The position numbers and the translations under genes are program-made. This document shows positions 44,168 to 54,385 of a stretch of DNA of 64,000 nucleotides, one piece after another. Below the pieces are notes generated by a model that worked only from the letters and a program-made list of their open reading frames with translations, did no database searches and was not told the origin of the DNA. How positions within the stretch are numbered: position 1 is the stretch's first letter; each line of letters opens with the position of its first letter. Source of the DNA: Candidatus Arsenophonus triatominarum (GTDB lineage Bacteria > Pseudomonadota > Gammaproteobacteria > Enterobacterales > Enterobacteriaceae); the NCBI RefSeq assembly GCF_001640365.1, contig NZ_LWMI01000017.1, forward strand, positions 62,001-126,000. The letters run 5' to 3'.

Positions 44168-45379
44168 ATATAAGAAATTAATACCCGAAATGGTTACTCA
44201 TTAACCTGCGCCATGATGAAATCCTTTTTATTTTCTTCTAAATTTTGCCAAAATTATGTTGAAGGTTGAGATAAGGAACGCAATAGATGGTTAAAAACCG
44301 ATTAATTATTAATCAATTTTGAACAAAAGGATAGATCTACCCTGTCGTGAGTTTTTATCGCCACCGCAAACAAGCCAGATCATGGTGACGTGCCATAAGC
44401 TCTTTACGATTCAATCCAAAATTCATTCCTGCGAAAAGTAATTTTTTCCCACATAAGAGACAAGTAAGTGGATCGACTTTAAAGACGTGTTGATACATGT
44501 TTCGCCAGGTGACTTTTTTAGCGGGTTTTTTATCTTGCTGGGCTAAAGGATAAACAACCTCCGTTAACATTTTTCGCATCCGTGCTGATGGACTTAAAAA
44601 GCCGTAATAGTGGATCATGTGAAAGCATTTTTCTGGCACATGAGACGCAAACTGGGTAATAAATTCATCGGATGTCATGAAAGGGTGACATGGGTAATAT
44701 TGGAAAGAATATCAGAAAGATTAATATTCCACCCGCGCTTGTAGTGAGTGTTAAGTAATTGATTCCATTATCGCCACATTGTCGTAATGTTTTCGCGATA
44801 AAAGCTGATATCCCGCCAGGTATTCTTTTTAGTCACCCCGCCGGCGGTGGTTGAAAAATGAATATGCGGATGCCATTTTTGGTCTCGTCCCCAGGTATGG
44901 ATGGCAGTGAAAACGCCTGGGGTGATATTAAGGTCACGGCAGATGGTTAATATCACACAGCGGCTAATCGATTCATTTCACCGAGAAGCCAACGGTTGGC
45001 GCGAATAATAGGCCAATATTCACAAGGCATGGTAAAAGTGATGTGCTGCCAAGGAACTTCGGGTAACCAAGCTAGCGTATTGTTAATCCATTGTAGGCAA
45101 GCTTTGACGCCACAATGTGGGCAGCTTCGACTTTTGCAGGTAAATTTAATCCGTTTTTCAGAATTACATTGAGGGTCAGGACAGCGCCAAATTGACCACC
45201 CCATAAGCGAAGTGCCGCAAGCCATAATCTTTACCATGGTTTCCATCACAACAGTGCGGACACTATCAGGGGGTTGGCGATTAAGCCAATTGAGCCAGCG
45301 TTGACCAAATTGAAAAACATGACTAAAACGCGGTGACATAAAAGGGACCAAAAGATTGAGACAATAGGTATCGGGTTAT
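44168..45379 (-). mobile_element. IS91-family element, degenerate
   Basis: Nearly full length. N-terminal frame 45351-44953 intact through the zinc-binding region (KSRSCPHCGVKACLQW), HUH part at 44956-44768 (HPHIHFST) and C-terminal part at 44678-44355. Deletions near 44680 and 44765 and frame changes break it. Its left end is cut by a MITE-1 fragment. Confidence 0.88.
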
Positions 45380-45416
45380 CATTTTTGGAATTTTATATGC
45401 CTGTGCGAAACTCGTG
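45380..45416 (+). mobile_element. MITE-1 end fragment
   Basis: TTTTTGGAATTTTATATGCC then TGTGCGAAACTCGTG: right ~37 bp only. Confidence 0.8.
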
Positions 45417-45417
45417 C

Positions 45418-45500
45418 CTTAGCCGTTTCTTTTTCACTTAAAAACTTCCGAAATACGGCATCATGGGGCGTTGGAGTAAATTTTTTGCTCAGTCCAATTT
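45418..45500 (-). pseudogene. Rpn-type nuclease N-terminus remnant
   Basis: Reads LSKKFTPTPHDAVFRKFLSE then KETAK before the MITE-1 fragment. Close to the remnant at 26844/29326 but not identical. No ATG in frame is preserved. Confidence 0.65.
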
Positions 45501-45593
45501 TTTCACGGTTGTTAATATCAGATTGAATTATGGAAAACAAAAAGCTACATTAATATGCTATTTATTTTATTACATAATCCAGCGTTAGCAAGA

Positions 45594-45666
45594 ATGCTCC
45601 AAGGAGAATAGGGGCATTTTTGCTTTAATGACTCGGACTAAATCGGTATTTTTTGCGTTCTTCCAG
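45594..45666 (-). pseudogene. 3' end of the unidentified gene seen at 30655
   Basis: Frame EERKKYRFSPSH and its stop, followed by a decayed copy of the same terminator hairpin. Only the last ~12 codons remain. Confidence 0.45.
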
Positions 45667-45692
45667 ATTTATATGCCTGTGCGAAACTCGTG
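45667..45692 (+). mobile_element. MITE-1 end fragment at the 5' end of the SseD-like gene
   Basis: ATTTATATGCCTGTGCGAAA then CTCGTG. It replaces the upstream region and perhaps the first codons of the gene that follows. Confidence 0.78.
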
Positions 45693-46226
45693 TATAATAC
45701 ATCATCACACAGTGAGGGTATGGAGAGCATTTCTCAAATCAACGAACTGATGATGCTAACTGAAATGCTAAAAAAACTTCGTAACACCTTGCAAGAATTT
45801 AACCAGAAACAACAAGAGCTAGGATGGAATATCCAAGTTGCCTCAATGGATAAAAAACGTGAAGGAATAGATAGCGCAAACGCTGCCGCAATCTGGTCAG
45901 CAGGAGGACAAATTGCTTCGGGAATAATTGGTCTGGCAGGAATCGGAGCCGGTAAATACTTGGGCTCAGGCCAAATAGGAGGACAGATTGGATCCGGTTT
46001 AGGTTATGGCGCACAAGATATTACACAAATACAATCTGCTAACGACACAAGATTAGCAGAATTAGATAAATTGACTGGGGAGCTTCAAACAACTAATGCC
46101 CCAAATTACGCAAAAAATATTAATGATTTAGCAGATAAAATGCGGCAAGTTTCTGAACAAATGAGAGCTTTTACAAAAGATTTAGTTGAGCTCCATGGTC
46201 GAATAAGTTCTTCCATTTGTCATTAA
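45690..46226 (+). CDS. sseD: SseD/EspB-like T3SS translocator, probably 5'-truncated
   Basis: 178 residues. It aligns along its length with Salmonella SseD (195 aa): helical start ELMMLTEMLKKLRNTLQEFN (SseD ELAKKLRDIMRSYN), QELGWNIQVASM (QRLAWELQVNVL), a Gly-rich hydrophobic segment at about 65-105 (WSAGGQIASGIIGLAGIGAG), and C-terminal helices. SseD/EspB proteins are secreted and help form the pore in the host membrane. The in-frame start is GTG 45690 inside the MITE remnant, or ATG 45720; about 20 N-terminal residues of the family are missing, which could affect secretion. No chaperone gene is adjacent. It is followed after 35 bp by the filament protein gene. Confidence 0.8.
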   Translation: MYNTSSHSEGMESISQINELMMLTEMLKKLRNTLQEFNQKQQELGWNIQVASMDKKREGIDSANAAAIWSAGGQIASGIIGLAGIGAGKYLGSGQIGGQIGSGLGYGAQDITQIQSANDTRLAELDKLTGELQTTNAPNYAKNINDLADKMRQVSEQMRAFTKDLVELHGRISSSICH

Positions 46227-46261
46227 AATTAACAAAAATCATAAAATTAAGGATATAAATT

Positions 46262-47182
46262 ATGATTACTTCACCCGTGGAATCATTCAGTAGTAATACT
46301 ATTTCAGGATCATACAATGGTAAATATAATTATGAAAGAGATCTTATATTATCTCAAGGCATAGAAATCCTATATACCTTTATGAATTTACTCTCAGATT
46401 TAGCCAACACAAAATATCTTGAAATGAGAAAAAGAGCCGATTTCTCAAGAGATTCTCAAGAAATGGCTAATCAAGTTGAAGGAGTCATCGCTGATGTAGC
46501 TAAGGAAGACGACAAAGCAAAAAGAGCGATTCCTGATAATGTTGTGAAATATATGCGTGATAATCACATTACTGTTAATGATAAATCAATCGATGATTAC
46601 CTGAAAAGTAAGCTTCCTACTACCATGACTGAAGATACTAAGTTACTAAATAAATTGCAGGAAAAAATTGCTCAGTCAGGTCCTGAAGGAATACCATTAA
46701 AAAGTGTGCAAGATATTGTTAATTATATGGATAAACATAATATTAAAGTTAATGAGAAAAGTTGTAGCAATTATATCGCGGAAGTGACAGACCTTAATAA
46801 CCATTTGAAGAAAACTCTAAATATTGATGAGACGACAATGGGTAAAATTGCAAGTTTTACATTAGAAGCAAACTCAATGTTCAACCCATTAAAACAGTCA
46901 GCAGAGCTAATTCATTCTTTAGTCAAGAAGAAAATCAGCCATGAACATATACATAATATTGAAAATGCTTTATCAGCAAGAATGGGATTAAATAAGGGTC
47001 AATTAGAAGCTGTTAAAGCCGCTATCAAAACCGTATCAGACAGAGCATCTGATTTTGTTTCTCAATCGCAATTACAAATTCAAAAAGTCATGCAGACGTA
47101 CAATATTACCGTTAATTTACTCAATAGTATGCAAACTATGCTAGGAGAAATGAACAAATCAATCGCGCAAAATATCCGCTAA
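46262..47182 (+). CDS. EspA/SseB-like T3SS filament protein with a duplicated central segment
   Basis: 306 residues against ~190 for EspA and SseB. The N-terminal ~110 residues (KYLEMRKRADFSRDSQEMAN, VEGVIADVAKEDDKAKRAIP) and the C-terminal ~70 (LNKGQLEAVKAAIKTVSDRA, SQLQIQKVMQTYNIT) match EspA. The middle is an insertion of ~120 residues that begins with a second copy of the preceding segment: VVKYMRDNHITVNDKSIDDY versus IVNYMDKHNIKVNEKSCSNY. EspA/SseB proteins polymerise into the sheath between needle and translocon via coiled coils at both ends, which are kept here. The gene is intact with ribosome site AAGGAT. What the insertion does is unknown. Confidence 0.82.
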   Translation: MITSPVESFSSNTISGSYNGKYNYERDLILSQGIEILYTFMNLLSDLANTKYLEMRKRADFSRDSQEMANQVEGVIADVAKEDDKAKRAIPDNVVKYMRDNHITVNDKSIDDYLKSKLPTTMTEDTKLLNKLQEKIAQSGPEGIPLKSVQDIVNYMDKHNIKVNEKSCSNYIAEVTDLNNHLKKTLNIDETTMGKIASFTLEANSMFNPLKQSAELIHSLVKKKISHEHIHNIENALSARMGLNKGQLEAVKAAIKTVSDRASDFVSQSQLQIQKVMQTYNITVNLLNSMQTMLGEMNKSIAQNIR

Positions 47183-47220
47183 AAATGAAAGCGATATCAA
47201 ATACAAAAGGTAAATAACCG

Positions 47221-47322
47221 CAGGTTCGCACAATGGCGTTATGTGTAAATGGCCGCCGTCTGCGAGGAGATATTTTCGCAGACGGCTATTCAACATAACG
47301 GCGTTGGATATTATGCGAACCC
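47221..47322. repeat. ~100-bp imperfect palindrome
   Basis: Outer arms GGTTCGCA / TGCGAACC, middle arms GGCGTTATGT / ACATAACGGC, and an inner stem GCCGTCTGCGA / TCGCAGACGGC. It follows the filament gene and could terminate its transcript. Its right arm recurs at 43793. Confidence 0.75.
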
Positions 47323-47406
47323 TGATGGTATTTTACAGAAGTTCAATTTTACGTATTTATTGTGAAATTAAAAAACAAACAAAAGCAAAAAAATCAATCT
47401 GTCGCA

Positions 47407-47667
47407 GTAGTGTTCAAAAATCTGTGTCATATCTTAAACTCAAAAAAAAGAGGTATGACATATGAGAAATCAATCATTTAATTTTGATGAAGCGTTGAAG
47501 CAATTACAATCAGGTAAAAATTTACTCGGTACGGATGGAATACTCACACCACTCATAAAACAGCTGACCGAAGCTGCCCTGCAGGCAGAAATAGAACACT
47601 ACCTATCGACAACGTCAATCGATACGCGTAAAAATGGCTATACTCGAAAAACGGTTAAATCGACATA
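47407..47667 (+). mobile_element. IS256 5' fragment
   Basis: Left end and first 67 codons of the transposase (MRNQSFNFDEALKQLQSGKN, LTPLIKQLTEAALQAEIEHY) to the IS630 boundary. Confidence 0.9.
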
Positions 47668-48553
47668 TATAGCTAGGCGACTTAATTTTGATTACAAGGT
47701 GTGTTATGAGTTATACAATTGATTTTCGACGTAAAGTAATATCTGTAAGGAAAGCCGAAGGTTTAACAATTCGAGAAACTGCGAAACAATTCCGTATTGG
47801 AAAAGCGTCTTTAGTACGTTGGCTTAAACGACCAGAGCCAAAAAATTCAACGCCACGTAAGAGGAAGCTCGATAAAAATGCTTTAGCAAAAGATGTGGAA
47901 CAGTATCCAGATGCTTACCAAAAGGAACGGGCAGAGCGATTCGGTGTTTGTAAAAAGACTATTTGGCAATCCCTTAAAAAGCTGGGATTAACCTATAAAA
48001 AAAAACTCTATTCCATCCAAAAACCAACGAAAGCGACAGGCTGGCACATCAGCAAAAAAGACAACAGTATGAAAAAAAAGATAAATCTGTTGTTTTTATT
48101 GATGAAAGTGGTTTTTCACATGACACTCCACGAACTCACGGCTATTCCCCAAAAGGTCACCGTTGTTTTGGCCTGAAAAACTGGGGTGCTAAGGGAAGAA
48201 CAAATGTTATTGGCGCTTTATTGGGAACAACCCTTTTTGCTATCGGATTATTTGATTGCAATATTAACCGTGATGTTTTTTATGTTTGGATCACAAAAAT
48301 ATTGCTCCCAGAACTTCCTGAAAATTCTGTTATTTTTATGGACAACGCTAGCTTTCACAAAGGTAAGAATATTGAACAGGCAATTATAAACGCAGGACAC
48401 CAGATAGAATATTTGCCTGTGTATTCACCAGATTTAAATCCTATAGAACATAAATGGTCTCAAGCTAAACGTAAAAAGATGGAAACAGGATGCACTATCG
48501 ATGACCTGTTTTTAATACATATGCTGTAATCAAAATTAAGTCGCCTAGCTATA
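47668..48553 (+). mobile_element. IS630 element with nine instead of eight A
   Basis: Complete ends. The A-run at the frame junction has nine A, so frame 1 runs on to 162 codons (47688-48176) in the third frame. The DDE frame (ends 48529) is unchanged. Left flank IS256, right flank MITE-1, so the two sides do not belong together. Confidence 0.92.
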
Positions 48554-48686
48554 TAAATAGACAAAATCTTATAAATTAAAAGCAACTTATTGTAATTTAA
48601 ACAAATTTATACGTTTTAGTAACTTGCAAATTAACCATTGCTTTTAAGCCATTTCTGGAATTTTATATGCCTGTGCGAAACTCGTG
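48554..48686 (+). mobile_element. MITE-1, right part
   Basis: Starts within the interior (AAATAGACAAAATCTTATAA) next to the IS630 end and runs to ...GTGCGAAACTCGTG. Confidence 0.88.
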
Positions 48687-48826
48687 TCGTAAAGAACTTA
48701 TGGCACGTCACCATGATCTGGCTTGTTTGCGGTGGTGATAAAAACTCACGACAGGGTAGATCTATCCTTTTGTTCAAAATTGATTAATAATTAATCGTTT
48801 TTTAACCATCTATTCCGTTCCTTATC
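48687..48826 (+). mobile_element. IS91-family 3' fragment
   Basis: Last codons of the transposase (RKELMARHHDLACLRW, then TGA) and part of the 3' terminal region. Confidence 0.8.
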
Positions 48827-49921
<1,095 letters not shown>

Positions 49922-49980
49922 CTTTCTGTATTTTGATCATTACTACTGACCCAAATGTAGCCAACATTTTCTCCAGCCAT
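49922..49980 (-). pseudogene. Serine recombinase N-terminal fragment
   Basis: ATG 49980-49978 reads MAGENVGYIWVSSNDQNTES, the conserved start of resolvases (GYIRVSSxDQNTxRQ) with the catalytic serine. The Arg of the motif is Trp here. Cut by IS3. The C-terminal parts at 36856 and 38088 could belong to the same kind of gene. Confidence 0.75.
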
Positions 49981-50140
49981 ATTTTTACCTTAACTTTCAA
50001 TCTATGTCATATTGAAATCTAAAATTTAAATATGAATACGTCAATTAATTAACTTGAAAACTCTAATATGACATAAATAGCTGGTTACATAAATTTCATG
50101 TTAGGGTGTAGTCAAAACGTGAAAATATTCAAAAACGACA

Positions 50141-50297
50141 TTAACTTTTTTTGAGCTTCATCAAAATCCAATAAGCCACTGCAGCCATCAGAATAGAATT
50201 CAAAGAAGGGATGCCCAAGTTGAAGAATACGCCGACAAGAGTGCCAAAAATCCAAGCAAAAATAGCAGACCAGCCAATTAATGGAGTCTCTAAGAGA
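50141..50297 (-). pseudogene. C-terminal fragment of a membrane permease
   Basis: Reads IGWSAIFAWIFGTLVGVFFN, then LGIPSLNSILMAAVAYWILM and KLKKS stop. Two hydrophobic helices with a GIPSLN turn resemble the end of cytosine-type (NCS1) permeases, but the match is short. Its upstream part is removed by MITE-1. The 160 bp between it and 49980 hold no gene. Confidence 0.5.
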
Positions 50298-50488
50298 CAC
50301 GAGTTTCGCACAGGCATATAAAATTCCAGAAATGGCTTAAAAGCAATGGTTAATTTGCAAGTTACTAAAACGTATAAATTTGTTTAAATTACAATAGGTT
50401 GATTTTAATTTATAAGATTTTGTCTATTTATATATTATGCTGAATTAAACTTAAAAATAGAGCGTTTTTTATTGGTGCGAAACTCGTG
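50298..50488 (-). mobile_element. MITE-1, full length (191 bp)
   Basis: Inverted ends CACGAGTTTCGCAC and GTGCGAAACTCGTG, reverse orientation relative to 36664. No matching flanks. Confidence 0.93.
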
Positions 50489-50626
50489 TCTGGGCTGGAA
50501 GTAAGCCAGTGATGGAGGTCGTAGTATGAGTACTTCGAAGTAAAGCAGATTGAAAAATATCGTGATTTAACCCCTCATCAGCGTGCTCGAATCCTCAATA
50601 CAGTTGGGAGTGCAGCATGAAATCTA
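50489..50626 (+). pseudogene. Remnant of the small upstream ORF of the MRNST/MKSEM module
   Basis: The end of the frame reads VKQIEKYRDLTPHQRARILN then TVGSAA, and its TGA overlaps the ATG of the next gene (GCATGA). Compare LTTRQREYLQRIGGAA at 63225. The 5' part is not recognisable. Confidence 0.5.
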
Positions 50627-50916
50627 AAATGTATGAATTTTGCCGACGCACAACTGTCCCCTGTGGTTTTGCAGACAGCGAAGGGGAAATTAAGACCAAT
50701 GCAGAAATGGCAGATTTGTTAGGTCTAAATATAGATACGCCTGAAATGGTGGCTTTATTAGAGAAAATCCATACTGAAAAATTGCCGTTTTCTTTGGTGT
50801 GCAATTTGCCGTTTGATTACAATAAATTGTCTAAAGTTTGGCAATTCCATTTTTTACCGCTTTTTGGTTGGGCAGGGGTATTAAACAATTTTAAGCAGAA
50901 ACGTTTTTGTTCTTAG
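50617..50916 (+). CDS. MKSxM-family ORFan protein
   Basis: 99 residues: MKSKMYEFCRRTTVPCGFAD, SEGEIKTNAEMADLLGLN, LVCNLPFDYNKLSKVWQFHF. Not recognised. Close to the frame-shifted gene at 63222-63628 until the last ~15 residues, where the two diverge (GWAGVLNNFKQKRFCS against a longer tail), so this copy may be 3'-truncated. The start overlaps the stop of a small upstream frame by four bases, the same layout as at 63222. A soluble, mildly acidic protein with no membrane segment or known motif. Confidence 0.6.
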   Translation: MKSKMYEFCRRTTVPCGFADSEGEIKTNAEMADLLGLNIDTPEMVALLEKIHTEKLPFSLVCNLPFDYNKLSKVWQFHFLPLFGWAGVLNNFKQKRFCS

Positions 50917-50940
50917 TTAGGAAATTGAATCGTTCTTGGT

Positions 50941-51107
50941 TTGTTTAAATGATTTGTTAGAGTTAAGCTCCTTAACTACCTAAAATGCAAAATTTTACTA
51001 CGTAGTAAAGTTAATTAACTAGGGTAGTAAATCTGATTAACTACCATGTGGTTAATTTTTATAAAAAAGATTAATTTTTAACTACGGCTTGTTATTATCT
51101 CCTTAGA
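50941..51107 (+). promoter_or_regulatory. Operator-like region upstream of the HTH gene
   Basis: Contains a perfect 16-bp palindrome TTTACTACGTAGTAAA at 50995-51010 and several further TTAACTAC / GTAGTTAA half-sites (CTTAACTACC, GGGTAGTAAA, GATTAACTACC, TTTTTAACTACGG). Their regular recurrence suggests repressor sites or plasmid iterons. Confidence 0.6.
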
Positions 51108-51122
51108 TTGAGGAGTGACTTG

Positions 51123-51437
51123 ATGAAGCCAAAAAGGAGCCAGTACGATCTAATGCACCTTCTTTTTGAAGCAATGAGAAAAGCAAAATTGAAGCCTAAT
51201 CAAAGGCTGGTTTTATTAGGACTATTCAGATTTATGAATGGTGATGGTTTTTGTTACCTTTCATACAATGCACTCATTGATGAAACTGGTTTAACTAGAC
51301 CTACGATAGCAAAAACTATTAAAGAATTAGCTGAGTTAGATTGGCTTTCATTTGAAAGTGGTAACTCAATTAAAAGCAATTATTATCAATTGGACTTAAA
51401 GAAGTTAGGTTTGAAAGATAATTCATCTAATTTTTAA
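51123..51437 (+). CDS. Small winged-helix/HTH DNA-binding protein
   Basis: 104 residues from ATG 51123; a start at TTG 51108 is less likely because GAGGAGTGACTTG is the ribosome site for 51123. The middle is a typical HTH_36-type domain: LKPNQRLVLLGLFRF, YLSYNALIDETGLTRPTIAK, TIKELAELDWLSFE. Such domains occur in plasmid and phage replication regulators. The repeated half-sites just upstream are good candidates for its own operator. Whether it controls replication or transfer cannot be told. The frame is intact. Confidence 0.75.
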   Translation: MKPKRSQYDLMHLLFEAMRKAKLKPNQRLVLLGLFRFMNGDGFCYLSYNALIDETGLTRPTIAKTIKELAELDWLSFESGNSIKSNYYQLDLKKLGLKDNSSNF

Positions 51438-51491
51438 GGTTTATCTAAAAAGGAAGAGAGATAATCAGTTAAAAGAATTCGAGGGCGTTTA

Positions 51492-51554
51492 ATGACCCAA
51501 AAAGAAGCCGAAGCAGGTGGATATAGATGGGTTGGTGATATAACCGGTAAATAA
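51492..51554 (+). CDS. Possible 20-codon ORF
   Basis: MTQKEAEAGGYRWVGDITGK starts 55 bp after the HTH gene. It could be a small protein or the remains of a larger one. Little support beyond the open frame. Confidence 0.25.
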   Translation: MTQKEAEAGGYRWVGDITGK

Positions 51555-51631
51555 ATTATTTCGCTACCCCGATGGGCTCGAATCCCAGCGAGGCAGCTAA
51601 CCCAAAACCTAAACCAACTAGGAATTGAGCT

Positions 51632-51799
51632 ATGCGAAATAGTACCTTCCGTGTGCTTGTCTGTGAAGCACCAAAACAAATCATTGAACTTTTTGCTCAA
51701 AGTTCACACAATTTAACCGCTTCGCCAGCGGGCCAGAATTCTCAAGAGAGTTGGGGGTGCTGTATGAAATCCGAGATGATTAAATGCTTTGCTTTTTGA
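51632..51799 (+). CDS. MRNST-type small ORF fused to the start of the MKSEM ORF
   Basis: A 55-codon frame starting MRNSTFRVLVCEAPKQIIEL, like MRNSTHIARIMKACDISIEQ at 63085. Near its end it runs in frame into GCCMKSEMIKCFAF, where other copies have a separate gene starting MKSEM. This suggests the two partners became fused by a frame change and the second one was then lost. Function unknown. Confidence 0.45.
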   Translation: MRNSTFRVLVCEAPKQIIELFAQSSHNLTASPAGQNSQESWGCCMKSEMIKCFAF

Positions 51800-51877
51800 G
51801 TAGTGGTTTTCGAGTGACCGTGTTCTCTGTTATTTCCGGTTATCTTCCGCTTCCTCGCCCGTTCGCTCGCGTTGCTC

Positions 51878-51983
51878 GATGTATAAGAAATTAATACCCG
51901 AAATGGTTACTCATTAACCTGCGCCATGATGAAATCCTTTTTATTTTCTTCTAAATTTTGCCAAAATTATGTTGAAGGTTGAG
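51878..51983 (-). mobile_element. IS91-family 3' terminus fragment
   Basis: Terminal ~105 bp (ATACCCGAAATGGTTACTC, ...ATTATGTTGAAGGTTGAG) without transposase, next to an IS3 fragment. Confidence 0.82.
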
Positions 51984-53175
51984 GTGCTGCTCAGTCAGCC
52001 ATTATTCGCTACATAACCCACTACTATAAAATAGTTGCTGAATAGAGAGTTGCATTTTTTGTCACGCTATAGACAATAAAAAGAGGTTTAACTTAGAAAA
52101 TAACGGTTTGAAATGATCAACAAAGAGCGGTTGTTACGAGATAATCGTTTATGTAAAGCAATCATTGGATTATCAGTCGAAGAATTGAAAAATTTAGCCG
52201 CTGAATTTTCAGCTTGTTATTTGATTTATCGGAAAAAGAATCGAAAAGATCACGAGCGGCAAATGGGTGCAGGGCAGAAAGGATTTATCCCAACCCCATT
52301 AGATAAACTGCTTTTTATTTTATTGTATTTAAAATGTTATCCGACCTATGATTTGCAAGGACTTCTTTTTGGTTTAGATAGAACACGGGTATGTCGCTGG
52401 GTAAAAATATTATTGCCGGTTTTAGAGATGACCTTGGGGCGAGAATGTGTTTTGCCCGCTCGTCAAATTCGCTCTGCTGAGGAATTTTTTCGCGCCTTTC
52501 CTTGGAGTTAAAGACGTCTTTATTGATGGGACAGAGCGACCTGTCCAAAAGCCTAAGAATCTGCGTCGGCGAAAAAAAATGTATTCGGGAAAGAAAAGAC
52601 AGACCACTCGAAAAGGGCTTATTATGACTGACGAAACGAGGAAAATTGGATTTATCCCCATGATCAAAAATGGGCGCCGTCACGATAAACGCTTACTCGA
52701 TAAAGTCGATATAATTCGCCATATTCCCCCTGAGGTAACCATCTGGGCCGATACCGGTTTTCAAGGTATAGATAAACAGCATCCTAATACACAAATCCCA
52801 AAAAAAGGAACTCGAAAAAGACCTTTATCGCCTGAACAAAAACAAGAAAATAAAATAATCTCGGGCATCCGTATTACGGTTGAACACGCCATCGCGGGTA
52901 TCAAGCGCCTCGGTTGTATGACCCAAATTTTACGGAATCGTAGACCCTTTATTGATGATACCTTTTTACTCCTTAGTGCCGGTCTTTGGAATTTCCATCT
53001 CAGAACAGCCTAAAATTTACTTCAATCACCGAAATACCCTTATTTCACTATTAAGCAACACGCTTTATAGCGATATAAGACCTCACTGGTATAACGGTGG
53101 ATTAACGCCAAACGAATCAGAGCGACTGTTCCGTGAACAGTCAGGTAGGGTGGCCAATTTTAGTTGACCACTACA
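51984..53175 (+). mobile_element. IS3 3' end carrying an IS5
   Basis: IS3 sequence 51984-52027 and 53066-53175 (IRPHWYNGGLTPNESERLFR, right end ...GACCACTACA) flank the IS5. Only the last ~150 bp of IS3 are left. Confidence 0.9.
52028..53065 (+). mobile_element. IS5-family element with one-base insertion
   Basis: 1038 bp flanked by TAT on both sides. One extra T near 52501 splits the transposase into 52113-52511 and a frame to 53013. Otherwise the same as the intact copies. Confidence 0.93.
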
Positions 53176-53796
53176 CATCATTGGTTGAGCGTTCTGACTG
53201 ACTTACATAACCGTGGTATACAAGATATTTTAATCGCTTGTGTTGACGGATTAAAAGGGTTTCCAGAAGCGATAGCCAGTATTTTCCCGCAGACAGAGTT
53301 CAGCTATGCGTAGTTCATCAAATTCGCAATAGCTTACGTTATATTGCCAGTAAAGACCAAAAAGCCTTTATGGCTGATTTAAAGCCGGTTTATCGTGCAG
53401 ATACTAAAGCGGCTGCTGAGCTTGCCCTTGATGAACTGGAAACGAAATGGGGTGAAAAATACCCGATAGTGCTATAATCCTGGCGAAGTAAATGGGAGTT
53501 GCTCAGTGCTTATTTTCGATACCCTAAAGCCATTAGAAAACCCATTTATACGACCAATGCAGTAGAGGCGGTTCATCGGCAGTTTAGGATATTAACTAAA
53601 ACCAAAGGGGCTTTTCCTAATGAAAACAGCTTATTAAAATTACTCTATATTGGCATCAATCAGGTATCCAACAAATGGACTATGCCGATTAGTAACTGGG
53701 CGTTAACCATTGCTCAATTGTCCATCTATTTTAAAGGGCGCCTAGATGGTATAATCAAAATATAAAATCCCCTGACACAGAATTATAAACACCCTC
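53176..53796 (+). mobile_element. IS256 3' two thirds, degenerate
   Basis: Reads WLSVLTDLHNRGIQDILIAC, VDGLKGFPEAIASIFPQTEF, then a frame change and the C-terminal part, with TAA replacing Glu at 53475. Right end ...AACACCCTC. Confidence 0.85.
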
Positions 53797-53830
53797 TATA
53801 CTTTTTCTTTTTCCATTAAAGATGTTATGG

Positions 53831-53896
53831 ATCAAGATGGTCGCCTATGGCGACGACTTGTCATTGTTTGTTAATACTGGTATAACCCGATACCTA
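53831..53896 (+). mobile_element. IS91-family 5' terminus fragment
   Basis: ATCAAGATGGTCGCCTATGG through ...TATAACCCGATACC, with no transposase. Confidence 0.8.
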
Positions 53897-54048
53897 CACG
53901 CGTTTCGCACCAATAAAAAAAGCTCTATTTTTAAGTTTAATTCAGCATAATATATAAATAAACAAAATCTTATAAATTAAAAGCAACTTATTGTAATTTA
54001 AACAAATTTATACGTTTTAGTAACTTGCAAATTAACCATTGCTTTTAA
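53897..54048 (+). mobile_element. MITE-1, left part
   Basis: CACGCGTTTCGCACC to ...ACCATTGCTTTTAA; right ~40 bp missing. Confidence 0.88.
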
Positions 54049-54088
54049 AGATTAATAAAAAGGGTGGTATATCTGCCCAGTTATTTTA

Positions 54089-54385
54089 TTATTTATCTTT
54101 TCGTGGTTTATTTCTTTTAAAATCAGCAAGACTAATGACGGGTGCTTTTCTTTTTTTCTTTTTGCGTGGTTTTATAACCGGAATATTATTGTCATAAATA
54201 AACATGACAGATTTGTCATTTTCGCTCCTAATTTCAATCTTATTAAAATTAATATCTTCACCGTGAAAATAAAGATTAACGCCGGAGAGAAATTCAATGT
54301 CATAAAATTGCAATTCCTCAATCGTTTCACAAATTGCCTTCCTAAGACTTTGTTTATTCCATCGTCCCGTAAATTTTATTCTCAT
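54089..54385 (-). CDS. Small basic protein of unknown function, next to the transglycosylase
   Basis: 98 residues, MRIKFTGRWNKQSLRKAICE, then an acidic/aromatic middle and a very basic tail (KPRKKKKRKAPVISLADFKR). Its start overlaps the last 32 bp of the transglycosylase gene, so the two were translationally coupled. Probably a plasmid transfer or DNA-binding protein by context, but I do not recognise the family. Confidence 0.6.
   Translation of the reverse strand: MRIKFTGRWNKQSLRKAICETIEELQFYDIEFLSGVNLYFHGEDINFNKIEIRSENDKSVMFIYDNNIPVIKPRKKKKRKAPVISLADFKRNKPRKDK

Noticed and set aside
47221..47322. Integron attC or dif-like recombination site
   Set aside because: The GGTTCGCATAAT arm resembles a Xer half-site, but spacing and the second half do not fit, and no integrase or cassette array is present.
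50112..50300. 62-codon frame MSLRDSINWLVCYFC
   Set aside because: The neighbouring frame gives a coherent membrane-protein end (IGWSAIFAWIFGTLVG), so this one is a shadow.
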